A stretch of 64,000 nt of DNA, taken from NCBI RefSeq assembly GCF_030247185.1, contig NC_080572.1, positions 100,791,198 through 100,855,197 of the forward strand. Direction: 5' to 3'. Shown here piece by piece: positions 23,210 to 35,024 of this stretch. The position numbers were made by a program, and so were the translations under genes. The notes under the pieces are model-generated. The model was not told the origin of the DNA. It saw only the letters and a program-made list of their open reading frames with translations, and searched no databases. Source of the stretch: Malaya genurostris. Lineage: Eukaryota; Arthropoda; Insecta; Diptera; Culicidae. How positions within the stretch are numbered: the stretch's first letter is position 1; each line of letters opens with the position of its first letter.

Positions 23210-23690
23210 CCTATTTTAATTCATCTGGTGGTGAAACGACGTCTTTCGCAGTACCATTTTACGCAGATATTGAGAATAGAATGCTGGAGTGTTTGAACGC
23301 TGTTTCAGTATTTATGCAACCGCAGACTTGGACTAGTATATTTATTTATTTATTTATTTATTTATTAGCCGAGGTTAGCTGGAATGGCTTATCAACTAAT
23401 TGGACATATCAATTGAAACAGTTTTGTGTTATTTTTTGTATCGGCAATTTTCAACGCTCATCTCCCGAAGCCTGATGAAACCTAAGGACTGCTCATTTCT
23501 ATCTTAGCTTATGGAAATCGAATCAGGTGACAAACGGTTGTTTTTGAACATATAACTCTGTAATTCCAAAACCGCAAGTCGGATCTTTTTAGAACTCAAT
23601 AGCAGGTTCAGGAATTACATAATCTTCCGTTTGTGACTAAGATTGTGAAAAGTCCCTACACAGCCTTTCTATGTGAGAAAGGTAAAAAAG
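23210..23690 (-). repeat. TTTCTCAT-family fragments around a (TTTA)n run
   Basis: 'ttttaattcatctggtggtg' at about 23214 resembles one family end. 'aaaaccgcaagtcggatc' (about 23568) and 'cctttctatgtgagaaagg' (about 23662-23681) resemble the interior and the other end, in reverse orientation. Between them lies (TTTA)n at 23338-23366. Probably one heavily diverged, interrupted copy. Confidence 0.4.
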
Positions 23691-24137
23691 GTAGAATAAT
23701 CTAAGTTTTCGGAATAAATATTTTGAAAATTAAAACAAATAAAAATGCCACAATCGTGCTTTTTATGAAAATAATCAAATTATTTTTCTTGCCTTTAAAT
23801 CTTATATCAAATTCAATATTGTATTCTAATTCAAATTTAATAATATAATTTTTAATATTTAATGTGTTGTGATTATTCCTTGATTTTTTCAACATAAGAA
23901 TCAATCTTGAAAGATATGGGACTTTTTTTTGTAACGCAAAAGTAGTATTGTAGCCAGTAGTATATAAATTTTGAGTTGTTCTTTCACAGTCTTAATAATG
24001 CCTACTGTGGTATTTTATTTTTTGTGATTTACATAATACTCTGATTACAGCATGCGTCAGAAATTAATGAGACTAAGACATTTTTGAATTCCTTGGGGCT
24101 TACTATCTTTATTGTCAACTTTGAACATAACCTGTAT

Positions 24138-25380
24138 TACACCGAAACCTCCATTCACGAACTAAACGGGGGTTCGTAAAAAGAGGTAGTTCGTAAAAAA
24201 AGTTTACGTTATTTGGGATTTGGTTCGTAAAAAAGTTTACGTTTTTTTTTATTATTTTTTTTTCGTAAAAAAAGTTTTGTGTAATTAATGTGGAAACCGC
24301 GCATCAAATGGTTATTTTCGGAACGGATGTGAAGAGTAAGTGCAAGAAAATGATGTTGTGGCTCGTTTCAAAATCCATGATGGCGGTTTCCGGTTTATTG
24401 AGATTGCTTAAAACCCCTAACAATATGGGTATCTTAGGAACGGAATTGATGAGTAGATGTCGGAAAACGATGTTTGAGGTGGTTCTGAAATCCAAGATGG
24501 CGACTTCCGGTTTCTTGATATTATTTGAAAACCCATACAATATGAGTATTTTCGGAACGGGATTTATGAGTAAATGTCAGAAAACGATGTTTGAGGTGAT
24601 TCTGAAATCCAAGATGGCGACTTCCGGTTTGTTGATATTCCCCTTACAATATGAATATTTTCAGAACGCGATTGATAAGTAGATGTAAGAAAACGATGTT
24701 TGAGGTGGTTCTGAAATCCAAGATGGTGACTTCCGGTTTCTTGATATTCCTTGAAAATTCTTACAATATGGGTATTTTCGGAACGGGATTTATTATTAAA
24801 TGTCAGAAAACGATGTTTGAGGTGGTTCTTAAATCCAAGATGATGGCTTCCGGTTTGTTGATATTCCTTGAACCCCTAACAATAAGGGTACTCTCGGAAA
24901 GAGATTGGAAAGTAGACGTTGGAAAGTAGAGTTCCAACATCTACTCATCAATTCCGTTCCGAAAATACCCATATTGCAAGGGTTTTCAAGGAATATCAAT
25001 CAACCGGATGTCGCCATCTTGGATTTAAGAATAATCTCAAATATCGTTTTCTGACATCTACTCATTAACCCCGTTCCAAACATACCCATATTGTAAGGGT
25101 TTTCGAGGAATATCAATCAACCGGAAGTCGCCATCTTGGATTTCCAAAATACCTCATACATCATTTTCCGTAATATACTCTTTAAATCGGTTCCAAAAAT
25201 ACCCATATTGTAGTAGTAGTTCCATGGAGTCGTAAATCACTTTCGATGTATGCCAAAACCTCTTTTTACGAAGTAGGTTCGTAAAAAAAGTTTACGTTTT
25301 TTGGGATTTGGTTCGTAAAAAGAGTTACGTAAAAAGAGGTAACGTATAAAAAGTGTTCGTAAACGGAGGTTTGGGTGTAA
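24138..25380 (+). mobile_element. TIR element (1243 bp) built of ~117-bp units in inverted arrays
   Basis: Ends are TTACACCGAAACCTCC and the complement of TTACACCCAAACCTCC, flanked by TA/TA (24136-24137, 25381-25382). Both subterminal regions carry, in the same orientation, a block with 'tcgtaaaaaaagtttacgtt' and 'tttgggatttggttcgtaaa'. The centre holds about five direct units (117-bp period, about 24300-24890) followed by two to three inverted units (about 24940-25215), so it could fold into a long hairpin. Each unit contains 'ccaagatggcgacttccgg'. Because 117 is a multiple of 3, the array reads as a 39-residue repeat (130 and 92-codon ORFs), which is a by-product. The TA duplication suggests Tc1/mariner-type mobilisation. 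Confidence 0.8.
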
Positions 25381-25399
25381 TATAAAATGTTCGTAGAAC

Positions 25400-26345
25400 A
25401 TTAATCTTCCTCTTCACTCAATATGTCCGCCATTTGCATTTACGACCGCTTTTAGACGAAGCTTGAAGCTTTTGCAGACCTTAGCAATATAATTTGATGA
25501 CATTTCTCTCCAACGCTTTGTTATGGAGGTCCGTAGAGAGATCAAATTCGAGTGAGGATGTTCACGTACACGTGCTTCAATGTTCGCCCAGACACTGAAT
25601 TCACGAGAACTTAAATCCTGCGAGCTAGGTGGCCACATCTCTTTGGAGCAAAATTGAGGCATGTTGTCCCTCAACCACATTTGTTTTCTTCGACGTGTGG
25701 ACAGGGCTTGCATCCTTGCCGTAGGTAGATGTAACCCAAGGCAAAACATGATCCTTAAGAATTCCTTAGTAAGTATCTGTGTTCACTTTCAGACCTTCTT
25801 GAATAAAAACGGGGTCTATTTTTTGGCCATTGGAAGGAACCAATCTAAACACCATCACCCCTGCTGGATGCTTGGTCCGAAACGTGAATTTGATGTTGTC
25901 AGGCACATACATTGAATTTAAAGCAACCTCCAGAATACTTTCCCGATAATATGTCGCATTTACCTTGACGCCAGGCTCGAAGGTCTGAAGTTGGTTACAC
26001 TTCGAGTACCAGACCCTGTAGGTTGGTGCGACTATTGGATACACTGTCGACGGTTAACAGCTTCTCATCCGTAATGAGAATGACGGTGGACCTCAACTTC
26101 AAATTATTAAACAGTTTCTCACTGATCGCCTCCGATCACTTCCAGGTTTTCTTGGTACTGTTGGGAGTCCAACTGACGCCTTGAAACGAAATACAGTAGC
26201 CCTTGAACATTTTACAAGAACCATGATATCTGAAACTGACTTCTTGGCGTGCAGTAATCTTAGGTTGTACTGTTTTCGCATCGCATTCACTCTGGCAGGT
26301 TTGCGTTGATCAAATGCAACTAGCTCGCATGCACGCATCATTTCG
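25400..26345 (-). pseudogene. Tc1/mariner transposase, DD37D-like, broken
   Basis: Three minus-strand pieces make one transposase. 26341-26099 is the N-terminal helix-turn-helix (KKSVSDIMVLVKCSRATVFR). 26044-25766 is the centre (ALNSMYVPDNIKFTFRTKHP, AGVMVFRLVPSNGQKIDPVF). 25749-25414 is the catalytic end. The second Asp lies in an out-of-frame 'DASPVHTSKKT'. About 37 residues later comes PPSSQDLSSREFSVWANIE, where related proteins read 'PDLNP.DF', so the third acidic residue is Glu and the Asn-Pro is lost. It ends ANGGHIE. Frameshifts and substitutions make it inactive. I could not define TIRs. Confidence 0.75.
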
Positions 26346-26558
26346 ACAGTAACCTAAGGATGTCATCCTTGTCGTACATTTTTCAAAAAATTTTCTCTAA
26401 TAAAAATAAATTCAAATAATCAATAATTCAACCCTGGACCAAATTGGACAAATTGTTTGTAATCAATAATTGACCCCTGGACCAAAATTTTTTTAAACTA
26501 GGTTAAACGGGAATCTTCTAAATTCACGAATTGGCACTGAATTCAGTTCTCGAATCTA

Positions 26559-27742
26559 CACGGAAAGACCGATATCAGCATTTTGGCGAAAAAATTAGTT
26601 GATTTTCTGATTTTAGTTAGTTATTTTTTGAGACAACTAAAAAAATCTTACTTTTGCTAATTTAGATTTTTTAATTCTAATTTTCTTGATAATAATAAAA
26701 TATTAATTGAAATGGCTATTTTTTTAGTTGAATTCACCAATTGTCATTTCTTAGCTAAGGCACACTTCATATCCATTCAACTAATTTTTTAGTTGAATTA
26801 GAGAAATAAAACGTTGTTTTCAACCAACATAAATGGTTGAATTGGTTTCTGCAATTTGCAGCTATATGGCGCTCTGACGCCGAAATAACGCACCGTAATG
26901 ACTACTAGCCACTAGATGGCACACTACTACCGAAAAAAATTTCAGTCGCGGTTGTCTTTTCTATATTGGCAGGTATATATACGATGTTGTATTGGAGAAA
27001 AACACATAAGCGAAACATAAACTTCTTTTTGAACATTTTTCTTCTAAATCGCTGTTTTCTTCATTCGACTTCGCGAAATCGACTCTCTCACTGAAAACTT
27101 TGAGCACTCGGAAAATAAAAACCGAATACAAGTAGTGAATCGAACGGCGTGGCCCGGAAGGTTGGAAGATACAAAAAACATCATTTGACATGTACAATTA
27201 GAGTGCAACATTCGAAACTCAATTCACTGTTCCGCGTAAAAACATTATTACGCACAATCGCTTCAAATGCGCACAAATTCTGAATAAATACACTTTCCAC
27301 TAACAGTTTACGTCATTTTTACATACCGGTTTAGAAATTTATATATGGATATATCGTAACACATGCATAAAACATCTAAACAATTTGCAAGCAGTTTCAA
27401 CAAGTCTGTCCCTTTTAGCTTTTTATTGGATTGTTTTGTTTTGACACTTCTCATGAATTTTGTGGCTAATAAACTGGTGATAGATATATAGAAACAAATT
27501 TTCTGATTTCAAAAACAAAATTAGTTGTCAATGAGAATTTCGTGTTGGATTGAGATATTGCTGGTTTGTGTCCAGAATATTCGCCAACTAAGCACATTCT
27601 CTAAAAATAAGAGTTTTTTTCAGCAAATAAATTCTCAATTTTAACTAATTTTATAGTTGTTTTGGAAATTTTGTTGTTAAAATCAACTAATTCAAAAACA
27701 GTAATACGAATTAGGCGCAGAGCTAATTTCGGTCGTTCCGTG
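26559..27742 (+). mobile_element. CACGGAA-ended MITE, copy 3 (1184 bp)
   Basis: Ends CACGGAAAGACCGATATCAG and complement, flanked by TA/TA (26557-26558, 27743-27744). It has the same orientation and most of the interior of copy 1, plus about 170 bp near 27290-27460 that copy 1 lacks. The 78-codon minus ORF (26961-27197) is not a gene. A full CTCF-like match lies at 26909-26922. Confidence 0.85.
26909..26922 (+). promoter_or_regulatory. CTCF-consensus-like motif inside MITE copy 3
   Basis: CCACTAGATGGCAC matches CCASYAGRKGGCRS at all positions. It is at the same place in the element as the copy 1 site, with one base different. Confidence 0.35.
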
Positions 27743-27965
27743 TAGTATTTATTAGTTGAATGCGAATTCTAATAAGTTGAGTTGGGTTTATTCAAAGAAA
27801 CTACAGTTGAGTGAAAATTTGTTGTGTTTAAGCAACAAATAAGTAGCAACTTATAATCAAGGCAACAGTTTATGCGATTTTTTGACATAATTGTACACGA
27901 TACTCTGTCGTTATTCGTAGTGTAAGTATCCTTGTACTATAACGTTAACAATTTTATTTGGCTAT

Positions 27966-28720
27966 CCTGTTTTTGCCTTTCTCATACAGAAAGACTATGC
28001 GACACAGCGATTGAAAACCGACTTTACAACCGAGGCTCGGAGGGCCGATTGTCGTATACCATTCGACTCAGTTCGTCGAGATCACAAAATGTCTGTATGT
28101 GTATGTATGTATGTAACAAATAATGTCACTCAATTTTCTCAGAGATGGCTTAACCTATTTTCACAAACTTACATTCAAATGAAAGGTCTTAAGACCTCAT
28201 ACATATTTCTTGAATTTCGTTTGGATCTGACTTCCGGTTTCGGAATTACAAGGAAATAAGTACAAATTTAATAAAAAATTGCGCAAAAATTCGGAAATCA
28301 ACCGATTTTTGGAAACTAAGAAGCAAATAAAAAGTCTTACAATTCTTTGAAAAGTTCCCGAAAAATCGATCCAGTGCGATTAGTGAAAATTTCGAATTTC
28401 ATGAGTATTTGTTCACAAGCGAAAGGAGGTGCACATTTTTATAAAACTTATCGCTAAATTCTAGTTGGCAGATCTTGTTAGTTTGTGAATATATAAAACA
28501 ACTTTGGGACTACTAGTCCCCGGTTTCCGCTTCCGAAAGCACCGATAATTGAGAAGAAAATCTCCAAAAACGGAACTCACTTCGATTTCTCAGTAACGGT
28601 TAAGCCGAATTTCACGGATCGTGATTCAAATTAAAACTCTTATTGGTTTTAAATATACTGTGCAATTTCATCCTGATCCGACTTCCGGTTCCGAAATAGC
28701 GAACGACGATGCAAAACTAG
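27966..28720 (+). repeat. TTTCTCAT-family repeat, copy F
   Basis: It starts 'cctgtttttgcctttctcat', then 'gaggctcggagggccgattg', 'ccattcgactcagttcgtcg' and 'gatggcttaacctattttca'. Two 'gacttccggtt' blocks follow, near 28230 and 28680. The end with the CCACTAGGTGG motif is absent. It is non-coding. Confidence 0.75.
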
Positions 28721-29282
28721 TATGCGACGGTACATGCGGCTTTGCTCAGTTCTCAGCGTGCTTTGTTCAATTTTTATAGCGTGCAAGGTTGCCACATTAA
28801 AATTTGTATTTTTCAGGTGTAAAATTTGTTTGTAAGTAGTCACAGTGGCAGTAGTCCCTTGCTTCAGTTCTACACTGGACCCTTGATAAGGTTTGCTTCT
28901 ATGAGCTTCTATTTTAAATCAATACACAGACGTTCCTAGGCTATGGTGCCCACTTGGTCCCTGTTTTTTTTGTGCTTAATCAAATAGATTATATAAAATT
29001 GTCCCAATAATGTGTGGTTGTGTTTTATAGTTTAGTTGTTGTTTTTGTAATGTCGTAGATCTGGTTTTGTGATAATGTAAATTGTGTGCTCTTGTGTTTT
29101 AGCACTTTTTGTAATGGTCTTGTTCTTGTTAAGGCTTTCTTTCTGTAAATTCGATATCGTTAGTCTGGTAGTTCATCTAAATATGCTTTATTGATAAGTT
29201 TACTGCCTGTTCTATAATGTACATAGAGGTGAGAGGAGCCTGTTGCAATTCTTTCGTTAAATAAATTGTTAGTGGGAGAGAG

Positions 29283-29320
<38 letters not shown>

Positions 29321-29539
29321 CGATCGGTGCATCAATGCAAAGAAGGTGATTGAACCTATAGCGCATTACGCAAGGGAAAGAAATGTCACCTAGGCAGATA
29401 GTGTGGGAAGCTTGCTGCGTGCAGCGTATGTTGCAACACGGCCGGCTAGCATGGGAACGTAGTGTGAACCATATGGTTGGCTCTTGGGAAATGTAACGAT
29501 CGTCAAGTGTTTTACGATCTGTTACTAATTTGGATTCCG
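28721..29539. other. Spacer with (GA)n microsatellite at 29287-29317
   Basis: The perfect dinucleotide run GAGAGA... at about 29287-29317 is the only clear feature. T/G-rich sequence at 28970-29160 resembles a 3' UTR but has no attached ORF. Confidence 0.4.
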
Positions 29540-29908
29540 GCCCGGGTTGGTGGTTCAATGCATAGGGCGCTGGTCTTACAAGCCAGTTGTCGTATGTTCG
29601 AGCCCCGACCTGGAAGGATTCTTATGCCGTTTTTCATTGAAAAACACTGGTGGCGTGGATTGCTCTGATTTTGCACTTTCGAGCAGAAATGCAATATTTT
29701 AACGGTGTTTCATTGCCATTTCTGCTCGAAAGTGCAAAACCAGAGCAATCCACGCCACCAGCGTTTCTCAATGAAAAACGCCATTAGTGTCAGTAGGATC
29801 CATAGTACTAGCCATGCAATGATTCTGTACACTAAAAATCGGCTGCGAAGTCTGTTGAAACAGAAAGGCCAAATTCCACAAAAGGAATGTAATGCCAGGA
29901 CTTTGCTA
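29540..29908 (+). mobile_element. Feilai-like SINE, full copy split by a fold-back MITE
   Basis: The head folds like a tRNA: GCCCGGG start, a 5-bp anticodon stem CTGGT/GCCAG around the loop CTTACAA (UAC, valine-like), and B box 'gttcgagcccc'. The tRNA-unrelated body resumes after the insertion ('tgtcagtaggatcc', 'tgttgaaacagaaaggcc') and ends 'aggactttgct'. RNA polymerase III would transcribe it from the internal boxes, and LINE machinery would be needed to move it. The name Feilai-like is from memory of the Aedes family; the tRNA-derived nature is visible directly. Confidence 0.8.
29625..29783. mobile_element. Fold-back MITE (159 bp) inside the SINE, TTA target duplication
   Basis: Almost the whole element is one inverted repeat of about 70 bp per arm. 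It starts TGCCGTTTTTCATTGAAAAA and ends in the complement of TGGCGTTTTTCATTGAGAAA. TTA flanks both sides (29622-29624, 29784-29786), and removing one TTA plus the MITE restores SINE sequence. A 3-bp duplication and these ends fit the PIF/Harbinger group. Confidence 0.85.
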
Positions 29909-30878
29909 CTAATTTATATGCATGGTACTTCAAGGATAAAGGATGTAAGGAATGATGTTTGGGATTTTAGTGCATGTTCGGTTTTAGTTTATGATCTGTG
30001 ATCAGAGAAGGATTGGTTAGTGATCGTGTAAATGCTGGAATGTGGGGAAGAATTTCGTATGGGTTAGTCGGGTCAATATTATCATGCTACAGTCTGTATG
30101 GAATGTAATGGTAATAATTCTAATAGTAATGTAACAATTTTATAATGGTAATAGTAATAACAATAGTAATAGTCTTTTAAATGGGTTTACCTGTTGGGTA
30201 CTTGAAACGCATAAAATCTTAACCGGGCATTTTCTGATTCCGGGATTTTTTTTTACATACTTTTCTTATTTGTATTTTCCTTGCCTTATTCATTCGTTTC
30301 TTTTCTTTAATCCTTCTGGCATTCTGCATCATTCTTCTTTTCCAAGTTCAAGACCTTCTCTTCGTTCGATTTTCCAGTTTTCTCAGTTTGCATTAATTTC
30401 ATATGGATCAGAAATGTTAAGTTAGTATTTTTTTACACATGCAATTTACACATACATATACATATACATATGCACGCAAACATACTCACACATACATACA
30501 TACATCCATGTACTTCACAAGCCAACATCGTAACATTGAGGTACTGTTTCTATCCTAATAGATTCTAATCAGGATTAATGTACCAATAGTCATCTAATTA
30601 GTAGAGTCACCATGTTATTTTAGCAATTACTCGACTTCAATTGAAGAATTGTGATAAAATCGAATACAATATCCTTGCTTCGGATTTGTGAAGCAATACC
30701 GCAGAAAAAGTAATTCAAAAATTGTTCAATACTGTTGTTATAGCGACGCGAAAACTTGAAGCGAATGCTCCTAATTTCATCTTACTTTTTAGGTCAATCT
30801 ATCGAACAGAGACAACAGATCTCACTCTAACTAATGATTTCGGTATATGAGATACCCCCTACCGTTACCCTACCTTTA
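29909..30878. other. Spacer with microsatellites
   Basis: (TAA/TAG)-type repeats at about 30110-30180 and (CATA)n-type repeats at about 30447-30512. No gene. Confidence 0.4.
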
Positions 30879-31780
30879 ACAGATCGGCTGAAAAGTTCGT
30901 ATCGTTCCTATGAGAGGGCGACACTAGAATTAAATCCATACCATTTTCAGTTAGTACCATCCTTCAAAAGATACGTGTATAAATTTGACAGCTGTCTGAT
31001 TATTAGTTTGTGAGATATTGCATTTTGAGTGTAGCTACTTTTGTTATTGTGAAAAAAATGGAAAAAAGGAATTTCGTGTGTTGACGAAACACTACTTTTT
31101 GATGAAAAAAAGTGCCGCCGATACCAAAAAATGGCTTGATGAGTGTTATCCAGACTCTGCACCGGACGAAGCAACAATTCGTAAGTGGTTTGCAAAATTT
31201 CGTACTGGTCATATGAGCACCGAAGACGATGAACGCAGTGGACGTCCAGAAGAGGCTGTTACCGATGAAAACGTGAAAAAAATCCACAAAATGATTTTCA
31301 ATGATCGTAAAGTGAAGTTGATCGAGATAGCTGACACCCTAAAGATATCAAAGGAACGTGTTGGACATATTATTCACGAATATTTGGATATGAGAAAGCT
31401 TTGTGCAAAATGGGTGCCGCGTGAGCTCACAATCGATCAAAAACAACAACGAATTGATGATTCTGAGCAGTGTTTGGAGCTGTTATATCGAAATAAAACC
31501 GATATTTTTCGTCGATATATAACAATGGACGAAACATGGCTCCATCACTTCACTCCGCAGTCCAATCGACAGTCAGCTGAGTGGACTGCACGCGATGATG
31601 AAGAGGTAATCGCTGAAACTGAGTCCTATTTTGAGGCAAAGGACAAATCGTACTACAAAAATGGTATCGAAAAGTTGGAAGATCGCTATAATCGCAGTAT
31701 CGCCTCTGATGGCAATTATGTTGAATAATAAAAACGAATTTTGGTAAAAAAATGCGTGTTTCTATTAAACGATACGAACT
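30879..31780 (+). mobile_element. mariner element with internal deletion
   Basis: The 5' end reads ACAGATCGGCTGAAAAGTTC after a TA. The 3' end holds the complement of AGTTCGTATCGTT (31768-31780) but lacks the outermost bases. Between them is a deleted transposase (31057-31728). The outer sequence 'gctgaaaag' and the 'gctacttttgttatt' leader match the mariner at 58483-59058. Confidence 0.8.
31057..31728 (+). pseudogene. mariner transposase, catalytic core deleted
   Basis: It begins with an ATG whose frame is lost after two codons by a missing A in an A-run; the long frame joins upstream. The N-terminal bipartite helix-turn-helix is well kept (SAADTKKWLDECYPDSAPDE, IEIADTLKISKERVGHIIHE). The first catalytic Asp is present (ITMDETWLHHFTPQSNRQSA). 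The protein then jumps to EEVIAETESYFEAKDKSYYK and the normal C-terminus (DGNYVE, stop). The region with the second and third acidic residues, about 120 residues, is missing. It cannot catalyse transposition; it could at most bind TIRs. Confidence 0.85.
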
Positions 31781-32369
31781 GTTATCTCCACGATTGGTCG
31801 ATCATTAGTCCTGAGCTGAAACGGTGTCCTTTATTACCGTTATTGCATACAATTCCTCTTACACTTCACTTACAGATCATCTCACCCATCAGGTCTCACA
31901 TGAAAACAACACAACCTCGCAAAATGAACTGGATGAACATCGTTTGACAGCTATAACTGATTTCACTGTCTTTACGTTTCGTCTTAGACTCGTCAGTGCA
32001 GAGCAGTTCAAATTGAACTGCTTACTGTAAACTTAAGTGTGTTGCAAATAGCAATAACTTTACGTCTGCTTAGCGGTTCAAATTGAGCTGGTTAATTCCA
32101 TTGCACAGAGCTGCACCCAACTTTTTTTTTTTTTTTTTTTTTTTTTAATAACTATTTATTGGAATATGAGTTAAAATTAAATTATTAAGATTTAAATTGG
32201 GTGTTCAGCCACAAGTGGTGACTTTTCAGCCCTGTTATATATATATGATTTGGTTATTACCATGAAGACATCATTTGCTTCCGCAATTCTGAGATTTTTG
32301 TGTAGGGAAAATTCTAAACCTACTTGTATTGTGTAATGGGGAAAAGGAACTTATATACTAACTTACTAA

Positions 32370-35024
32370 CTAATACAGAGAGCGAATCGATTCAATTGAA
32401 GATTGCATCGATTTTTGTCGGAATTTGCTTATAATATTATGTGACATTACATCTAATGGTTCTATATTTGTGAGTCTGTGTAACTCATTTGTACTAAACC
32501 AGGGAGGACGCTTCAGAATCATTTTCAGAATTTTATTCTGAATCCTTTGAAGCGTTTTCTTCCTGGTGGAACAACAGCTTGACCAAATTGGTACCGCATA
32601 AAGCATGGCTGGTCTGAAAATTTGTTTATAAATTAACAATTTGTTTTTTAGACAGAGCTTAGAATTTCTGTTTATAAGAGGATATAAACATTTAATATAT
32701 TTATTACACTTTGCCTGGATTCCTTCAATGTGATCCTTGAAAGTGAGCTTTTTGTCATACGTTAAACCTAAGTATTTAGCTTGATCAGACCATGTCAATT
32801 CCAAGCCATTCAATTTGAGAATGTGATTATTGTTTGGTTTAAGAAAAGAAGCTCTTGGCTTGTGAGGAAAGATAATTAATTGCGTTTTTGCTGCATTTGG
32901 TTTAATTTTCCATTTTGACAGATAATCACTGAAAATATTTAAACTTCTTTGTAGGCGACTGCAGATCACTCTTAGATTTCTACCTGTGGCTAACAGACTT
33001 GTGTCGTCACAGAATAGCGATTTCTGACAACCAACGGGTAGATTTGGAAGATCAGAAGTGAAAATATTATACAAGATTGGAGCTACACTCGAACCCTGCG
33101 GAACACCGGCTCGTACGGGTAGCAATTCAGATTTACAATTCTGATAGCTAACCTGAAGAGTACGATCAGTTAAATAATTTTGAATCATTTTGATCAAATA
33201 AATAGGAAACTGGAAATCAGACATTTTTGCTATTAAACCTTTGTGCCAAACACTGTCGAATGCTTTTTCTATGTCTAGAAGAGCAACTCCAGTGGATAAC
33301 CCAGAAGATTTATTTGATTTTATCATGTTCGTTACTCTGACAAGTTGATGAGTAGTTGAATGTTCATGACGAAATCCAAACTGCTCTGGTAAAAAAATTG
33401 AATTCTCATTTATATGAGTCATCATTCTTAACAAGATAATTTTTTCAAAAAGTTTACTGATAGAAGAAAGTAAGCTAATTGGGCGATAACTTGATGTTTC
33501 TGCTGGGTTTTTATCAGGTTTTAGGATAGGAATTACTTTAGCGTTTTTCCATCTTTTTGGGAAGTAAGCTAATGAAAAACACTTGTTGAAAATTTTAACC
33601 AGGAGTCTCAAGGCAACATCGGGAAGATTTTTAATAAGAATATTAAAAATTCCATCATTACCAGGAGCCTTCATGTTTTTGAGTTTCCTAATAATTGATT
33701 TAATTTCATCAAAATTCGTCTCAATAATGTCATCGTGTGATAACACTTGGGTTGAAATATGATCATACTTCAGTGAGACTTCATTTTCAATAGGACTCAC
33801 AACGTTTAAATTAAAATTGTGGACACTCTCGAACTGCTGAGCTAGCTTTTGAGCTTTTTCACCATTTGTAAGAAGTATTTAATTTCCTTCCTTGAGAGCA
33901 GGAATTGGTTTCTGAGGTTTCTTAAGAACCTTAGAAAGTTTCCAGAAAGGTTTAGAATATGGTTTAATTTGTTCAACTTCTTTAGCGAAATTTTCATTTC
34001 GCAAAAGAGTAAATCTATGTTTAATTTCTTTTTGTAAATCCTTAACTATGTTTTTCATAGCAGGATCACGAGAACGTTGATATTGTCGTCGACGAACATT
34101 CTTCAACCGAATGAGCAGTTGAAGATTGTCATCGATGATAAGAGAATTTAATTTAGTTTGAGCTTTGGGAACTGAAAGATTTCTAGCTTCGATAATATAA
34201 TGATTCAAATTATCAATTGCTGTGTCGATATCCGCAGAATTTTCTAAAATAGTTTCATGATCCACATGATTTTCAATGTGAGATCTGTAATCCAACCAAT
34301 TAGCTCTATGATAGTTGAAAATAGAACTAATTGGATTAATTATAGCTTCGTTGGAAAGTCTGAATGTTACAGGAAGATGATCTGAGTCAAAATCAGCATG
34401 AGTAATCGGTTCACTACAAATGTGACTTTGATCTGTTAGAACCAGATCAATTGTAGACGGGTTTTTCACGGAAGAGAAACAAGTAGGATTACTGGGATGA
34501 AGAACTGTAAAGTAACCAGCTGAGAGTTGATTATGAAGTATTTTACCATTACTGTTATTTTGCCTACAATTCCACTGGACATGCTTAGCATTTAAGTCTC
34601 CTATTACGAAAAATTTCGATCGATATCTTGTAAGTTTTTGCAAATCGCCTTTAAAGAAATTTAATTGTTCGCCGGTGCATTGGAATGGCAAATATGCTCC
34701 AGCGATGAAATAAATTCCATGAATGGTTTCAACTTCGATTCCCAAGCTTTCAATAACTTTAGTATTGAAAGAAGGTAAAATTCGATGTTTAATTTGCCGT
34801 TGGACAAAAATGGCAACTCCACCACCAATTCCAGTAAACCTGTCAAATCGATGAACCACATAATGTGGATTACTTTTCAATTTTACATTTGGTTTAAGAA
34901 AAGTTTCTGTCACAATGGCAATATGAATTTTGTGAACTTTGAGAAAATTATAAAATTCATCTTCACTCGATTTCAAAGATCGAGCATTCCAATTTAAAAT
35001 ATTCAAATAATTATTTAACATCAC
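32370..35024 (-). pseudogene. ORF2 (endonuclease-reverse transcriptase) of Juan-like LINE, one nonsense codon
   Basis: About 884 codons. The APE-type endonuclease (residues 1-230) shows NILNWNARSLKSSEDEF, AIVTETFLKP, FFVIGDLNAKHVQWNC and ADFDSDHLPVTF. The RT (about 430-700) shows KVIPILKPDKNPAETSSYRP, LDIEKAFDSVWHKGLIAK, AGVPQGSSVAPILYNIF and SLFCDDTSLLATG; the usual FADD is FCDD, and both Asp remain. The thumb and C-terminus follow to IESIRSLY. A single in-frame TAA at 33879-33881 splits the frame into 381 and about 502 codons. The second copy has CAA at that position, so the stop came from one C-to-T change. No other lesion was found. Confidence 0.92.

Noticed and set aside
23701..23904. 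67-codon minus-strand ORF rich in Ile, Asn and Lys
   Set aside because: Composition is what random AT-rich DNA gives; no start context or domain.
24290..24929. ORFs of 130 and 92 codons with 39-residue repeats
   Set aside because: Translation of the ~117-bp repeat units (117 is divisible by 3); the inverted units and TIRs show a non-coding element.
29540..29620. Functional tRNA-Val gene
   Set aside because: The cloverleaf is imperfect and continues into a SINE body present in other copies at 53.2 and 59.4 kb.
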